NCBI GenBank assembly: GCA_035772735.1 | Contig: JASDFA010000003.1 | Coordinates: 34,278,001-34,342,000 of the forward strand | Origin: Datura wrightii | Taxonomy: Eukaryota > Streptophyta > Magnoliopsida > Solanales > Solanaceae | Reading direction: 5' to 3' | DNA length: 64,000 nt | Translations under genes and position numbers: made by a program | The notes under the pieces: model-generated | What the model was told of the DNA's origin: nothing | Databases searched by the model: none | Seen by the model: the letters and a program-made list of their open reading frames with translations, nothing else | Shown here: one piece after another, positions 1-10,891 of the stretch | Layout: each line of letters begins with the position of its first letter | Position numbering within the stretch: position 1 is the stretch's first letter

Positions 1-2
1 AG

Positions 3-137
3 CCCGAATTTGGTGGAGGGTTTATGGTAAAGAAGAAGTTAGAAAAAGAGAGGGACAGAGTGGAGGTTGTTCCCTCTAAAAACAAAAAGAGGAGAAGGTG
101 GTTCTTGAGAGGGAAAAATTGTTTAAGGATATCCTGA
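3..137 (+). pseudogene. possible C-terminal remnant of a retroelement polyprotein
   Basis: The frame starting at base 3 is open from the window edge to a TGA at 135-137. Its product is strongly basic (runs such as KKKLEKER and KNKKRRR). It sits just upstream of the AGGCAA hairpin, where the gag-protease or pol frame ends in related elements. No catalytic motif is visible, so the assignment rests on position only. Confidence 0.3.
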
Positions 138-180
138 AAGGGATAGTCCATGTCGTGCCGTGATGTAAAATCAGGCGCTA

Positions 181-198
181 CTTGGGAGGCAACCCAAG
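181..198 (+). other. conserved AGGCAA-loop hairpin (copy in A)
   Basis: Stem CTTGGG / CCCAAG (6 bp, perfect) closes an AGGCAA loop. It follows a GGCGCT box. The same loop with a different but still paired stem is present in D (29013-29030), and a weaker version in C and F, always after the end of the gag-protease/pol frame. Confidence 0.7.
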
Positions 199-1784
199 AG
201 TACCACAGGTACACTTTCTTTTTAATTTGTTTTGTATTTTGTTATTTTTCACTTGTGTTGTGTGTTTTGTTGGTTAAGCACAAATTTAGGGGAAGTCTGA
301 GTACCCGAGGAAGTAAGAGCTAAAAAGCATGACAAGAAGATGAGTGTGGGGTCGATGACCCACTTGTTCAAAAATGAGGAAGAGTATATTGTTAGCTAGG
401 CCTTGAGGCCTCAGGGAGTATTTCTCACCCTTGTATTATTTTTATTTGATGCTTTGGGGACATAGCATGATTCAAGTGTGGGGTGAGGGATATTTCAAAT
501 TTTTGTGCTTAATGTATTCGGGTGAAGTTGGTGCTTGGTATGATATTGGTAGATGAAAATTTTTGAGTTGAGCACAGTTCACCCACCCTTTGGTTTTTCT
601 TTTCAGTTCTTTTCCGAAAGGGGAACCTTGAACCGATGAATAAAATTTTTCTTTGTCTGTACATACTTGGTGTTTGTCATAGTTAGGGACTTTTCCTGAT
701 GATGGATGGATGACGAGGAAAATTAGTTAATAAGTTTTTATTTTTGAACCCTTAGTTGATTGATGGCTTGAGGTTCTTGTTATGTTCTATACATTATTAT
801 GAGATGCAGGTATTGTAAATTCTGAAGCATGCTTAGCAATTGTCTAACTCTGTTTGAGACACCGAGACTCTTGAATATGATTCTATGTGCTTAAAGATTA
901 ATTTGAGTTCTTGTGATTAGATGAGTTAAGAGTCTACTGAAGTTGTTTCGAATTGAGCATGTGCTGTATGTGTAAGGTTTTTGAATATTCCATGCTATTG
1001 TGTAGTGTCTAGAACTTTCCTAGTGTGTATACAAAATGAAATGAGGGATGTCGATTGTAGGAGATGATTTAGGCATTTCTTGGAATGAGCCTAATTTTTA
1101 TCCTTCGCTTTACCAACCTCTAATATATGATCCTAGTTAGCCCCATTGAGCCTTTAGCCTATTCTTTGTCAGCCACAGAATGATCTTGATCCTTTCTTTT
1201 CATTAGCGTTGAATTTAATCCAAAACTCCTAAGCGCTTAAGAGAAAATACAGAAGAAATGAAGGAATGAGAAGTTGGAAGAATAAGGAAAATAGTAGTCG
1301 TGGGAGTTGAAGAAAAGACTAGAGGTGCACTTTTTTAAAAACGAATAAGAGTTAGTAGGGAGTAGAAGATGAAAAGAGCAAAAAAATTTCTTAAGTACTC
1401 CTTACTAATAGCTTTAGTGTGCCTAATGACATGGGGAAACAAAGAGGAAACTAGGAGTTGAAAAGAATAAAGGCGAGTAAGAGGAGAGATATTTATAATG
1501 AAAGGGTGATGTATTAAAAGCGTTTATGGAAGATATTCACTATTACTAGCCAGAATAGACCCGTCCCTTAGCCTATATTACAACCCAATAAGTCCTACTT
1601 GATCTTACTTTAAAACATTCCTTAATTAGTGGAGTAAAACACTAAAGGAAAGCTTATGGGTCAATACATGTTTCATGTGAATTCTTTGTGAGGGTGAGCT
1701 TATTTCGTATTCATACACCCATATATGCCACAATTTGGAAATTTATGAGTGGAAAAAAATGTGTAACTCTCTTGTTGTGAGGGC
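199..1784 (+). other. 3' untranslated region of element A
   Basis: No supported coding frame. Large parts align by eye with the reverse strand of D's 3' UTR, in the same order. The homology stops near 1784 within a TTGTTGTGAGGGCA-like word that D also has, after which A jumps to LTR promoter sequence. This implies a deletion that removed the end of the 3' UTR, the polypurine tract and the first part of the LTR. Confidence 0.6.
456..490 (+). promoter_or_regulatory. internal polypurine-tract-like motif (copy in A)
   Basis: GGGGACA followed about 11 bases later by AAGTGTGGGGTGAGGGA. The same pairing of GGGACA and a G-rich tract occurs just after the env-position ORF in C, D and F. It resembles a polypurine tract but lies far from the LTR. 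Confidence 0.55.
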
Positions 1785-2872
1785 AAAGCCCCGTGCACGG
1801 TGTTGCTGCTGCGCTATTGGCAGCATGGCCTGAGGCAGTTCATGGCTGGCCTAAATGTGTGAGTTTTCACTTAGTATAAATAGGACACTTAGCTCCTAAA
1901 ATCGTTTATCACGAAATATTTTGAGAACAACGGAAAGTAGTGAAGGGACAAGTGAAGAACTTTACCTTGGGTTCATTATTTTTCATTCTCTTTTAATCAT
2001 TCTTGTAAGTACTTCACATTAATTATGTTTTAAAGTAATTGTACGAGCCTGAGTGGCTAAAACCCTTCCTCTAGGGTTGAGGCCATATGATATGAATGTA
2101 ATTGCATTAATTCTTCTTTGGTTTGAGTTGTTAGTTGTTGTTTTATCTTTCATTCTTAATTTTTTTTTGTTTGTATGCTTGATCACCCTGAAAACAAACT
2201 CGTTAAGCTTACCTAATTTCCCTAGGTTAGAACACAAGAATGTAGGGAGAAAGTTCTTGTCTTTACGATAGGATGCGCAGTTAGGATAGAACCTATACCT
2301 AATTTCCCTTGCTTCGTTAATAAAACGGGATGATACCTAGACACCGACTTAGAATTGTCACATCACGCTCATAGAAGTAGTTGTAAAGCTAAGTCAGGTT
2401 AAATTATTAGAGGTACAAAATTCCATAATCAAGGGTATAAACCCCGTAAACAACATCCACGCTGTTAAGGTGCTCACGAATTAGGGCGTCACATCCTAAC
2501 TCAACGATGTAGGTGTGAGATTAGTTTGTTGTGTTTAGAGTCTCAAAAGGCCATGAACACCACATTTTAACTATGTGAGACATCAACTGAAATTTTCATA
2601 CTCGAACCATTGTGAATCGTAGCATTGCATGATTATCAGGCCTTTACTCTAGTTGCTTCTCGTATTGCTTTTCGATTGTTTTGTGATCACCCCTATATTT
2701 AATTAGAATTTTCCAAAACTTCTACAATCAACACTTGTGAAGGTTAGCTTTACAGTTGAACTTGAATATTCACTGAATTAGTCCAGTCCATGTTGGTTCG
2801 ACATTCGGCTCTTAAAATGGCCACTATATTAATTGTACGACCATTTGCGCTAGGGTGCGAACAACGACAACA
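1785..2872 (+). repeat. truncated 3' LTR of element A
   Basis: Carries a TATA box (1875-1882) in the context AGTATAAATAGGACACTTAG, matching the promoter context of D's LTR. It ends in the typical Athila/Tat right-end words (TTCGACATTCGGCT, GTACGACCA, GTGCGAACA). The U3 start is missing. The exact right end is uncertain between about 2863 and 2872. Confidence 0.65.
1875..1882 (+). promoter_or_regulatory. TATA box of element A LTR
   Basis: TATAAATA, embedded in a context shared with the LTR of D (24205-24212 and 32507-32514 on the other strand). Confidence 0.6.
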
Positions 2873-4562
2873 TGTTAATGAATCATTTCCTTGGTAATGA
2901 CTCGTCCAGTCCCTCGTGGGGACTAGCAGTCAGTTATTTTCTACGAATTTAGTAAGGGCTTATTCATAATTCCTTTGATCCTAAGGCCTAAACTACATCG
3001 TTTTAATCTATGAATAGTGATGTTTAAGAGGGATAAGATCATTCTAGGCTATTCTTATTTATTCATGCAATCTTAGAGAGCTAGAGAGGTGATCACGCTT
3101 AATTCCTTCAAGTTTTTCTTCAATTAATCATTAGGCAATTAAGGGAGTGGTAAAATTTGTTCCTCCCAGATATGTAAGGCTATGAATGGGTGAATTTGTT
3201 CACACCCATGCCCAATACCTCTCTAATTTATGAAAATCTATATGTTCATCCTATGGGGTTTTAACCCAAATCATGAATTTTCTTAGTTTCTACCATGGGT
3301 ATGATCTAAGTATGTTTCTATTATTGAATTTTGATTCATGGGCAAGTTTTACATTGTTTTCAATTATAATCGTGTTTTCAAGCTTTATAAATTATATTGC
3401 CCATCCATGAGAAGTTCATGAAAGTTCAAATTTATGATGTGTGTTCAAGTATGATGATATATTTATGATGAAAAGCATGTTTTCAAGTTACCCATGTTTA
3501 TGATCATGTTTTCAAGTGAATAAAGTATTTTCAAGCATGTTTAAGTATTGGGAAAGACCAGATTTTCAAGTATGATGTATGATTTCAAGTTAATAAGCTT
3601 ACCACATGGTTTTGGAGTCAAGACACCCAATTATGTTCAGCTTATGGTACGGTTTGAGCCAAGGCTCCTCATGTATGATTCAGATTCATATATTATGATT
3701 ATTAAGCTTCGTCAATGGATGATGGTTAGCTTCATTGAAAAACGTTAGAGAGCATATGCATGTTTTTGGGAGTAGTGTCTAGCACCGAGTAGGCTAAGGG
3801 TCAGTCAACCCTATGCCTCAGAACTACGCGCCAATGTAGGGATGATCAGATTATTTTGGGACCTCCTATGTGAGCTTTCCCATTCCCCAAGGGGCCTTCA
3901 GCTTGATATTGATATCATGGTAGCGTCTTTAGCCCTGGCCTCTTCCCGCTCGAGTGTGATAGTCGGGACCACGTAAGCTCTATCGTGGTAATATCGATTA
4001 TATGAAGAGTCTCCCATTGTTCCTCATGATTTCAATTGTGCATGCTATCATTCATGATATATATATATATATATACACACAAGTTGTAAAGTAGGTTTGA
4101 CCCAATGTACAATTTTACTTATGATTATCAGATTTCATGTTTGGGTCATTCGATTCAGTTATGATGATCAGTTATGTTGAGATCATGATTTCAAGAAATA
4201 GCATGCAAGCCTTACTCTCAGATTCTTATCTTCATTATGTTTTATATTATGCATGTTTTAAATGATTTTACTTATTTAAGTGGTTTTACTTACCTTGCAT
4301 ACTCGGTACATTCCGTATATTGACCGCATACTCTATGTTGTATCATTTTATGATACAAGCTCCGACCTTCAAACTCAGCCCCGTCATTAGCTAGCTTCTG
4401 GAGTTAGCATCCAGTCTCTATTGGTAAGTCCTCATCTATCGAGGGCCTCTCTTCCATTTAGTTATGTTTTACGTATTTTCAGTTTCAGACTTAGAGAGTT
4501 AGTTGGGGTCTTGTCCCAACAACTAATCAGAATTAGAGGCTTTTTAGAGAATGATTGTATTT
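2873..4562 (+). repeat. Tekay LTR1, missing its first part and its end
   Basis: Matches LTR2 over most of its length: the GTCCAGTCCCTC...GACT...GCAGT words near 2905, the GGGAGTAGTGTCTAGCACCGAG segment near 3768, and the GATACAAGCTC segment near 4352. The first roughly 400 bp are absent, probably left of element A. The U5 end is lost near 4562, where sequence jumps to a pol-distal 3' UTR. Confidence 0.75.
4057..4080. repeat. (AT)n/(AC)n microsatellite inside LTR1
   Basis: About nine AT dinucleotides followed by ACACAC. Absent at the equivalent place in LTR2. Confidence 0.9.
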
Positions 4563-4621
4563 CTCTGCTTTTCAGTATGTCTTCCCACATTTGAGGATGA
4601 ATTTTTCCAAGGTGAAGATAT
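4563..4621 (+). other. Tekay 3' UTR remnant with polypurine tract before LTR2
   Basis: Words such as TTTGAGGATGAAT and CCAAGGTGAAGATAT correspond to the sequence just before the 3' LTRs of E, H and I. The polypurine tract is degraded by a T. It is joined directly to the end of LTR1, so a whole internal region is missing. Confidence 0.65.
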
Positions 4622-6780
4622 TGTAATACCCCTAAAATCCTAAGATTAGATCCTGGAGTTGAAACGGAGAAAACTGAATTTCTACACCAAGTCATAGGAT
4701 GAGTCATCCCATGACCCGTGGGGTGCACCATGTGTCGTGGAGTGACTCGTAAGGAGAAGTTTGTCTGTGGTTGAATTTTTTATATTCGGGGTGACCATGA
4801 GTGTGACCACGAGTCATGGTCAGCACCACGATTCGTTAGGTCAACCATGGTGAAGAGTGGTCCAAAGAATGAAGAATTTCGGCACTATTGGCAACGACTT
4901 GGTCACCACGAGTAATTTGGTACACCATGATTCGTGGTGTCACTCATGGTGACTCGCAAAAGAGAAATGGCAATGATGATCATTAGTGCAGACCATGAGT
5001 CGTGGTCAGTGGGCACGATTCGTCCAGTCCCTCATTGCGACTGGCAGTGTGTTTTTCCCTGCGAATATATTAAGGGCTTTTTCGTATTTCCTAAGTTCCT
5101 AAGTATTAAACTACGTCATGTTAAGATCATAATAGAGTGTTTTAATAGGTGTAAGTTCATTATAGGCTTATTCACTTCCATGCATGCATGTCTAGAAGCT
5201 CCTAAGGGTGCTCATGCCTAAATTCCTCAAGTTCTTCATCAAATTGTCATTGGGCATTCAAGGAAGTTATGAAATCAGATCTCTTGAGATATGTAAGGCT
5301 ATGAATGGTTTCAATATTCCACACCCACGCCCAATTGTCTCTCACTTCATGAAAATTCTAATTGATGAATCGATGGGGCTTTACCCAATATGTGAATTCT
5401 CTAAGTTTCAATCATGGGTATGATCTAAGCATGTTTCCAATGTTGAATTATAATTAATGGGAAGATTTTTCAATGTGTTAAATTATAAATTATGTTTTCA
5501 AGTTTTATAAATTATGATGCCCATCCATGAAAGTTTATGAAAGTTGACATCCATGAAATTTGTGTTCAAGTATGATGAGATGTTTATGAAGGAAGTATGA
5601 TTTCAAAATACTCACGTCCATGTCAAGCATGTTTAAGTATTGGGCGAGCCCATATGATCAAGTATGTTTCATGATTTATCTAAATTTCATGTATTAGCTT
5701 ACCACATGGATTTAGGAGTCTAGACTCCCACTATGTTCAGCTTGTGGTAAGGTTTGAGTCAAGGCTCCTCATGTTAGGATTTCAGATTTAGTTATGTATG
5801 TTATGAGTCAGCTTCGTCACTAGATGATGGTTTAGCTTCATTGAAGAATGACGGAGAGCATATGCATATTTTTGGGAGTAGTTTCTAGCATCGAGTAGGC
5901 TAAGGGTCAGTCAACCCTATGTTTTAGAACTAGGCACCAACATAGGTATTGTTCAAATTATTCGGGACCTCCCTTGTGAGCTTCCCCTGCCCCAAAGGGT
6001 CTTCAGCTTGATATCGATATCATGGTAGAGTCCTTAGCGTTGGCAAAGCTTTGGACGGCTTTGCCCACTTGAGTGTGATAGTTAGGACCACGTAAGCTCT
6101 ATCGTGGTAGTGTCGGTTATATGATGAATCTCTCATTGTTCATCATGATTTAAGTTATGCATGTTCATCAATCATGATATTATGTTTTCAGTAGGTTTGA
6201 CCCAATGTTCAGTTTTACATATGATTGTCGGTTTTTAGCTTTGGGTCATTCATTTTAGTTATGATATTCAGTTATGTTCAAATCATGATTTTAGAAAATA
6301 GCATGCATGCCCTACTCTCAGAATCTTATCTTGATTATGTTTTATACTATGCATGATTAATGATTTTACATACTTAGTGGTTTTACTTATCTTACATACT
6401 CGATGCATTCCAAGTACTGACTGCATACTCTATGTTGTATTATTTTATGATATAGGCTCGGATACTTAGGCTCAGCTTCATCATTAACCAGACCTGCAAC
6501 TTTAGCACTCATCAACTAGAGTGGTGAGCCCTCATCTTTCGAGGGCCCTTCTTTTCAGATGTATCTCATACTTTTAGTTTCAGACTTTAGTGAGTTAGTT
6601 GGGGTCTTGTCCCATCATATCATTAGTAGTAGAGGCTTTTCAGACATAGAATGTAATCAGCTTTGGTCATGAATTATGTATTATGTTGTTATGAGATTGT
6701 CATACTTTCACTATGTTAGTTATGTTGATCTTCCATTATATTATGATTGAGTTAGATGATATGTTCCGTCCATGGGTCGA
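4622..6780 (+). repeat. Tekay LTR2, truncated at its right end
   Basis: Begins TGTAATACCCC right after the polypurine remnant. The U3 has many copies of the palindromic ACGAGTCGTGG-type motif, and the body matches the other Tekay LTRs here. It breaks at CCATGGGTCGA (6770-6780), about 70 bp before the expected end, and is fused to sequence between RNase H and integrase. Confidence 0.8.
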
Positions 6781-8291
6781 GGATGGGAGAAAGGAGTTGG
6801 TGAAGAATTTCGCTTGGCTTATTTTTTGAAGTGTTCGTCTTACAGATTTGATGGATGGTGTTGTTGTTGTTGTTCAGAATGAGTTAGAACCTTCATTGGT
6901 GATGAAAGTCAAATATAGACAAGACAAGGATCCTATCCTAGTGAAGTTGAAGAAAGTAGTCCAGAATCAGAAAGTGGAGGTTTTCTCCGATGGGGGAGTT
7001 GGTGTACTCTGATATAAGGGTTGATTGTGTGTTCCGGCTATAAATGACATGAGAGAACGGATGTTGAGAGAGGCTCATGGCTCTCGATACTCTATTCATC
7101 CAGGTACCACAAAGATGTACTATGATCTATGGGAAGCCTATTAGTGGAATGGCATAAAAAAGGACATAGAGGAGTTTGTGGCTAAGTGTCTTAATTGCTA
7201 ATAGGTGAAGGTTGAGCATCAAAGACCTAGAGGTATGCTTCAGGATATTAGCATTCCTACTTGGCAGTGGGAAGAGATCAATATATACTTCATTACATAT
7301 TTATCTCGTACACACTGACTGTATGACTCTATATGGGTGATTATAGATAGGTTGGCCAAATTAGCCCCTTTCCTGACGATCAAAACTACTGATTCAGTTG
7401 AGGATTATGCTAGATTGTACATTTGGGTGTTGGTTCGGTTGCATGGAGTTCTTTTGTTATTCATCTAAGATAGGGGTACTTAGTTCACCTCTCAATTTTG
7501 GAGATTGTCTTAGAAGGGCCTTGGTATCCAGGTGAAGCTTTGCACAGCTTTTCCCCTACAAATAGATGGTCAGGCTGAGTGGACCATTTCGACTCTTGAG
7601 GACATGTTAAGAGAATGCGTGATTGATTTCAAGGGTAGTTGGATGATCACTTGCCTCTCATCGACTTTGCGTATAATAAAAACTATTAGTCCAGTATCTA
7701 GATGGCTCAATTTGAGGCTCTTTATGAGTGGAGGTATAGATTCCCTATTGGATGGTTTGAGGTAGGTGAGGATACAATAATAGGGCTAGATTCCGTTCAT
7801 GAGGCTAAGTTCATCTCATTAGAGAATGGCTGAAAATAGCTCAGAGTCATCACAAATCTTATACGGATGTTAGGAGGAGAAAGCTTGAGTTTGAAGTCAA
7901 TGATTGGGTGCTTATAAAGTTGTCCCCCATGAAGGGAGTTATGAAGTACAGTAAGAAAGGGAAGCTTAGTACCTTATATGTCATTCCCTATAGGATTCTG
8001 AGGCAAGTTGGTAAGATGGCATATGAGTTGGACCTACCAGCAGAGTTAGCTTTGGTGCATCCAGTTTTTCATGTATCTCTGTTGAAAAAATGCATTAGTA
8101 ACCCAGCCTTAGTGTTTCCAGTAGAGAGCATTGGTGTGAGGAATAGCCTTACTTATGAGGAGGTTCCGGCTGAGATCCTTCATCATTAGGTTCAGAAGTT
8201 GAGGAACAAGGAAGTAGCTTCAATGAAGGTTTTGTGGAGAAATAAGCTTTTTGAGGGAGCTACATGAGAAGCTGAAGCAGTTGTGATAGCT
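6781..8291 (+). pseudogene. Tekay/Del integrase and chromodomain pseudogene
   Basis: Translation in changing frames follows a chromoviral integrase: an HH-CC zinc region (AHGSRYSIHPG ... KCLNC, near 7075-7200), core words MLQDISIPTWQWEEIN (about 7230-7285), DRGT-FTSQFW (about 7470) and the E-bearing GQAEWTISTLEDMLRECV (7569-7620), then the C-terminal GVMKYSKKGKLS and PVFHVSLLKKC words. A chromodomain (YEEVPAEIL ... VLWRN ... YPYLFP) ends near 8291. Stops, including in the zinc region and the core, make it dead. Gag, protease, RT and RNase H are deleted. Confidence 0.85.
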
Positions 8292-8575
8292 AAATACCCG
8301 TATCTTTTCCTTTCGGCTCAGTTCCAACATGAGGTACTAGTTTATTCCTTATACTCTACACAGTTTCATGTCAAGATCATTTCCCTCAGTTACTTTCATG
8401 TCAGAGAATGCATGTATGTTTCATGAATTCAGTTCAGTCAGGTAAATCAATCAAGAGTCAGTCACTCCATCAGTTTTCATCTATGGTTGTTCAGTTTTGG
8501 GATTGCAGTTCTTTCCCTAACCTTTCAGTATGCTTAATCTAAGTTCGAAGATGAATGCTCCCAAGGGGGAGAAAA
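8292..8575 (+). other. Tekay 3' UTR and polypurine tract
   Basis: Non-coding spacer between the chromodomain and LTR3, similar to those of E, H and I. It ends with the polypurine tract AAGGGGGAGAAAA (8563-8575). Confidence 0.75.
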
Positions 8576-9330
8576 CGTAACACCCCAAAAGTCGCTAAGA
8601 TCATACGCGAGGGTTGAAATGGAGATAACAGGAAAATCTACACCAGTTAATAGGATGAGTCACCCAATGACCCCTCAAGAGCCCCAACGAGTCGTTGAGT
8701 AACCCGTTAGGTGGTGCCAAGTAGGAGAAAATGTCATTTCCAGAAGTTATGATGGATTGGGAAATGATTCGTCAAGTCCCCCAATGACTCGTTAAGTGAC
8801 ACGTTGAGTGAAAAATATCACAGAATGGAGGAGAGGTTGCCAGTGGGAACAGGTCAGGGGCTGACCCTCACGTATCCCAATGGGTCATCCAGTCCCTCAT
8901 TAGGTCTGGTAGTGTGATTTTTCCTGTCAGATCTTTAATGTGTGTTTTCATCATTTCTAAGTTCCTAACTCTTTAACTAAGTCATTTTAAACCTTCTAAA
9001 GTGTGTTTTTAGGGGTAATCATCTTAAACCTTCATTCTACTCCTAACACTCCAAATTGAAGATCAGATCCCCTCAAGAGAAGCTAGGGTTCTTCATCAAA
9101 TCTTCCTTAATTTTTCTTTAGGTTTCTAATCAAGTTGAGAACTCTCCAAGCCCAGGTATTTAGTGTTATGAATGGGGGAAAATCTTCAACCCTCATGCCC
9201 AATTTCATCTGAATTCTATTATTTAAGTCTCTAAGCATGTCAAATTGAATTATGGCCTTATTACTCAATTTTCATGAATTCTTCCATGCTTTCTCGATGG
9301 GTATAATCCTTTCATGTTTTGATTGATGTT
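8576..9330 (+). repeat. Tekay LTR3, left part
   Basis: Starts CGTAACACCCC, a mutated TGTAACACCCC. It is interrupted after base 9330 by element C and resumes at 19966. The U3 carries the short inverted ACGAGTCGTTG-type motifs. Confidence 0.8.
9326..9330 (+). repeat. target-site duplication of element C, left
   Basis: ATGTT, repeated at 19961-19965. Confidence 0.85.
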
Positions 9331-10891
9331 TGATTACCTTCAAACCATACCCTCTTTTTTAAAGAATATGTACGGTCAAAGTATCAAAACAAGTAACCCA
9401 GACGAGTGTCGGGGCGAATCCCTTGAAGACTGCGGGCTGATAGGGACTAGTGTTGATTATAAAGTTGACTTTATATTGCACCACTCAAAACAAACACAAA
9501 TGATAACCAATTGGGGGAAGTATCAATATGTAAGAGATTATCAAGTCTAAAGTGGTTTAGTTCAAATAACAAGGTTTACCGAAGTTGTCAACAATGATGT
9601 GAAAAGGCTAGAGGTGGGGTGTAGATGATGGATTAATTAGATAACATCTTGCTAGATCATCTCACAAGTTCAACTAATGTGAATAACCTTAGGTGAACAG
9701 AGGTATTCCATGCTTTTAAGCCAATTTCATTCCTCTAGCTAGAGTTCTTTCGAATCTCTAAACTCAATCAACTCAGCCCAATGTGATTTGAATTAATAGT
9801 TGCACCATTTCTAGCTATTAGCCATTAATTTAGGAGTGGGAGCATGAATTTGACTATTTGAACACCAAATTCACAATCTTCCGACCATACCCACTATTAA
9901 ATTCTCTCCCAATACTTAATTCTTCTTTTTCAAGAAACAATCAAGTAAGGAAACATAGACCCATATGAAAATCAATGGATCTTCAATTAATGATTGGAGA
10001 GAATCTAATAGATTCACAATTAGCTGAACATTATTAAGATAATTCATGCAATTCATACTCTAATCAACAATTATCATCTTTACCCAAGTCTAGATAATGA
10101 TTTAGCTACTCATGATTAAGAATTTCACAAGCATATATAACAATAGACTCATCAAATTCAATAACAAAAGTAGAAAAATCAATTTCGCAATAATGGTGTT
10201 CAACAATGGTAGTCACTTACTATGGAGAAGAGGAAGAAGTAAAGGAATAAATCTCAAGTCACCAATTATAATCTTCTACTCTTCTCTGAAAAAGGGATGT
10301 TCTAAAAAGTGGAAAATTACAATGAAAGCTGACTGCTACTTTGTACTTCTCTTAGACTATATTTAGAGAGTAGGGTCTCTCTTTCCTCTTTTTCTGTGTT
10401 GACTCTTTTACCCCTGAGCACTGTCTCTTCATTGACAGGACGCTGTTGATTTGCCAGTTCATACTCGTGAACCACCGGATGCATTTTGTTGTATCATTAC
10501 AAAATTGCAGTCAGCTTCGGCGGCACGCCCGGAGTTTCACCCATCTCATCCCGCGTACCGCCGAGGTTTTGTCCCTCATTCCAAAAAATTAGCTAATGAT
10601 TTGGTGATTGATCCAGTGACTCGCCGTTTGCAATTCATGTTTCGGTGATGGCATTTTTTTTCTTTGAAGCAATGTTGATCGGCCTCTGTTCGGTGTTTTG
10701 CTGGTTTTCATCGGTGATAAGCCGCTTTCCTCTCATTTTCTTGTGTTTGCTCCAATTTTTCTATTTTTTACACATCTAGGAATTTGTATACAAGAAATAC
10801 AAAAAGAGCATAAAATCCATATAATTTACTCAAGAACTAAACAAACCACAAGTTTTAGAGTCTAATGAGTTGTTAAATTACCAACTCATTA
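9331..10891 (-). repeat. 3' LTR of element C
   Basis: Matches 18406-19960 nearly throughout, with scattered substitutions. It ends at the terminal inverted repeat ATGAGTTGTTAA / TTACCAACTCAT (10865-10889), one mismatch compared with the other copy. Confidence 0.9.

Larger units (their letters stand above)
1..2872 (+). mobile_element. Element A: 3' part of an Athila/Tat-like LTR retrotransposon
   Basis: The left end lies outside the window. What remains is a short open stretch, a hairpin (181-198) found in the same place in elements C, D and F, a long 3' untranslated region, and a truncated LTR. The region from about 450 to 1784 can be followed by eye against the 3' UTR of element D (reverse strand, about 26460 to 25040), for example the shared AGCGCTTAAGAG-like and TTAGTGGAGTAA-like stretches, so A and D are related families. 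A lacks the env-position ORF and its spacer. It appears inserted into Tekay LTR1, because LTR sequence resumes at about 2873. No target-site duplication can be checked. Confidence 0.75.
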
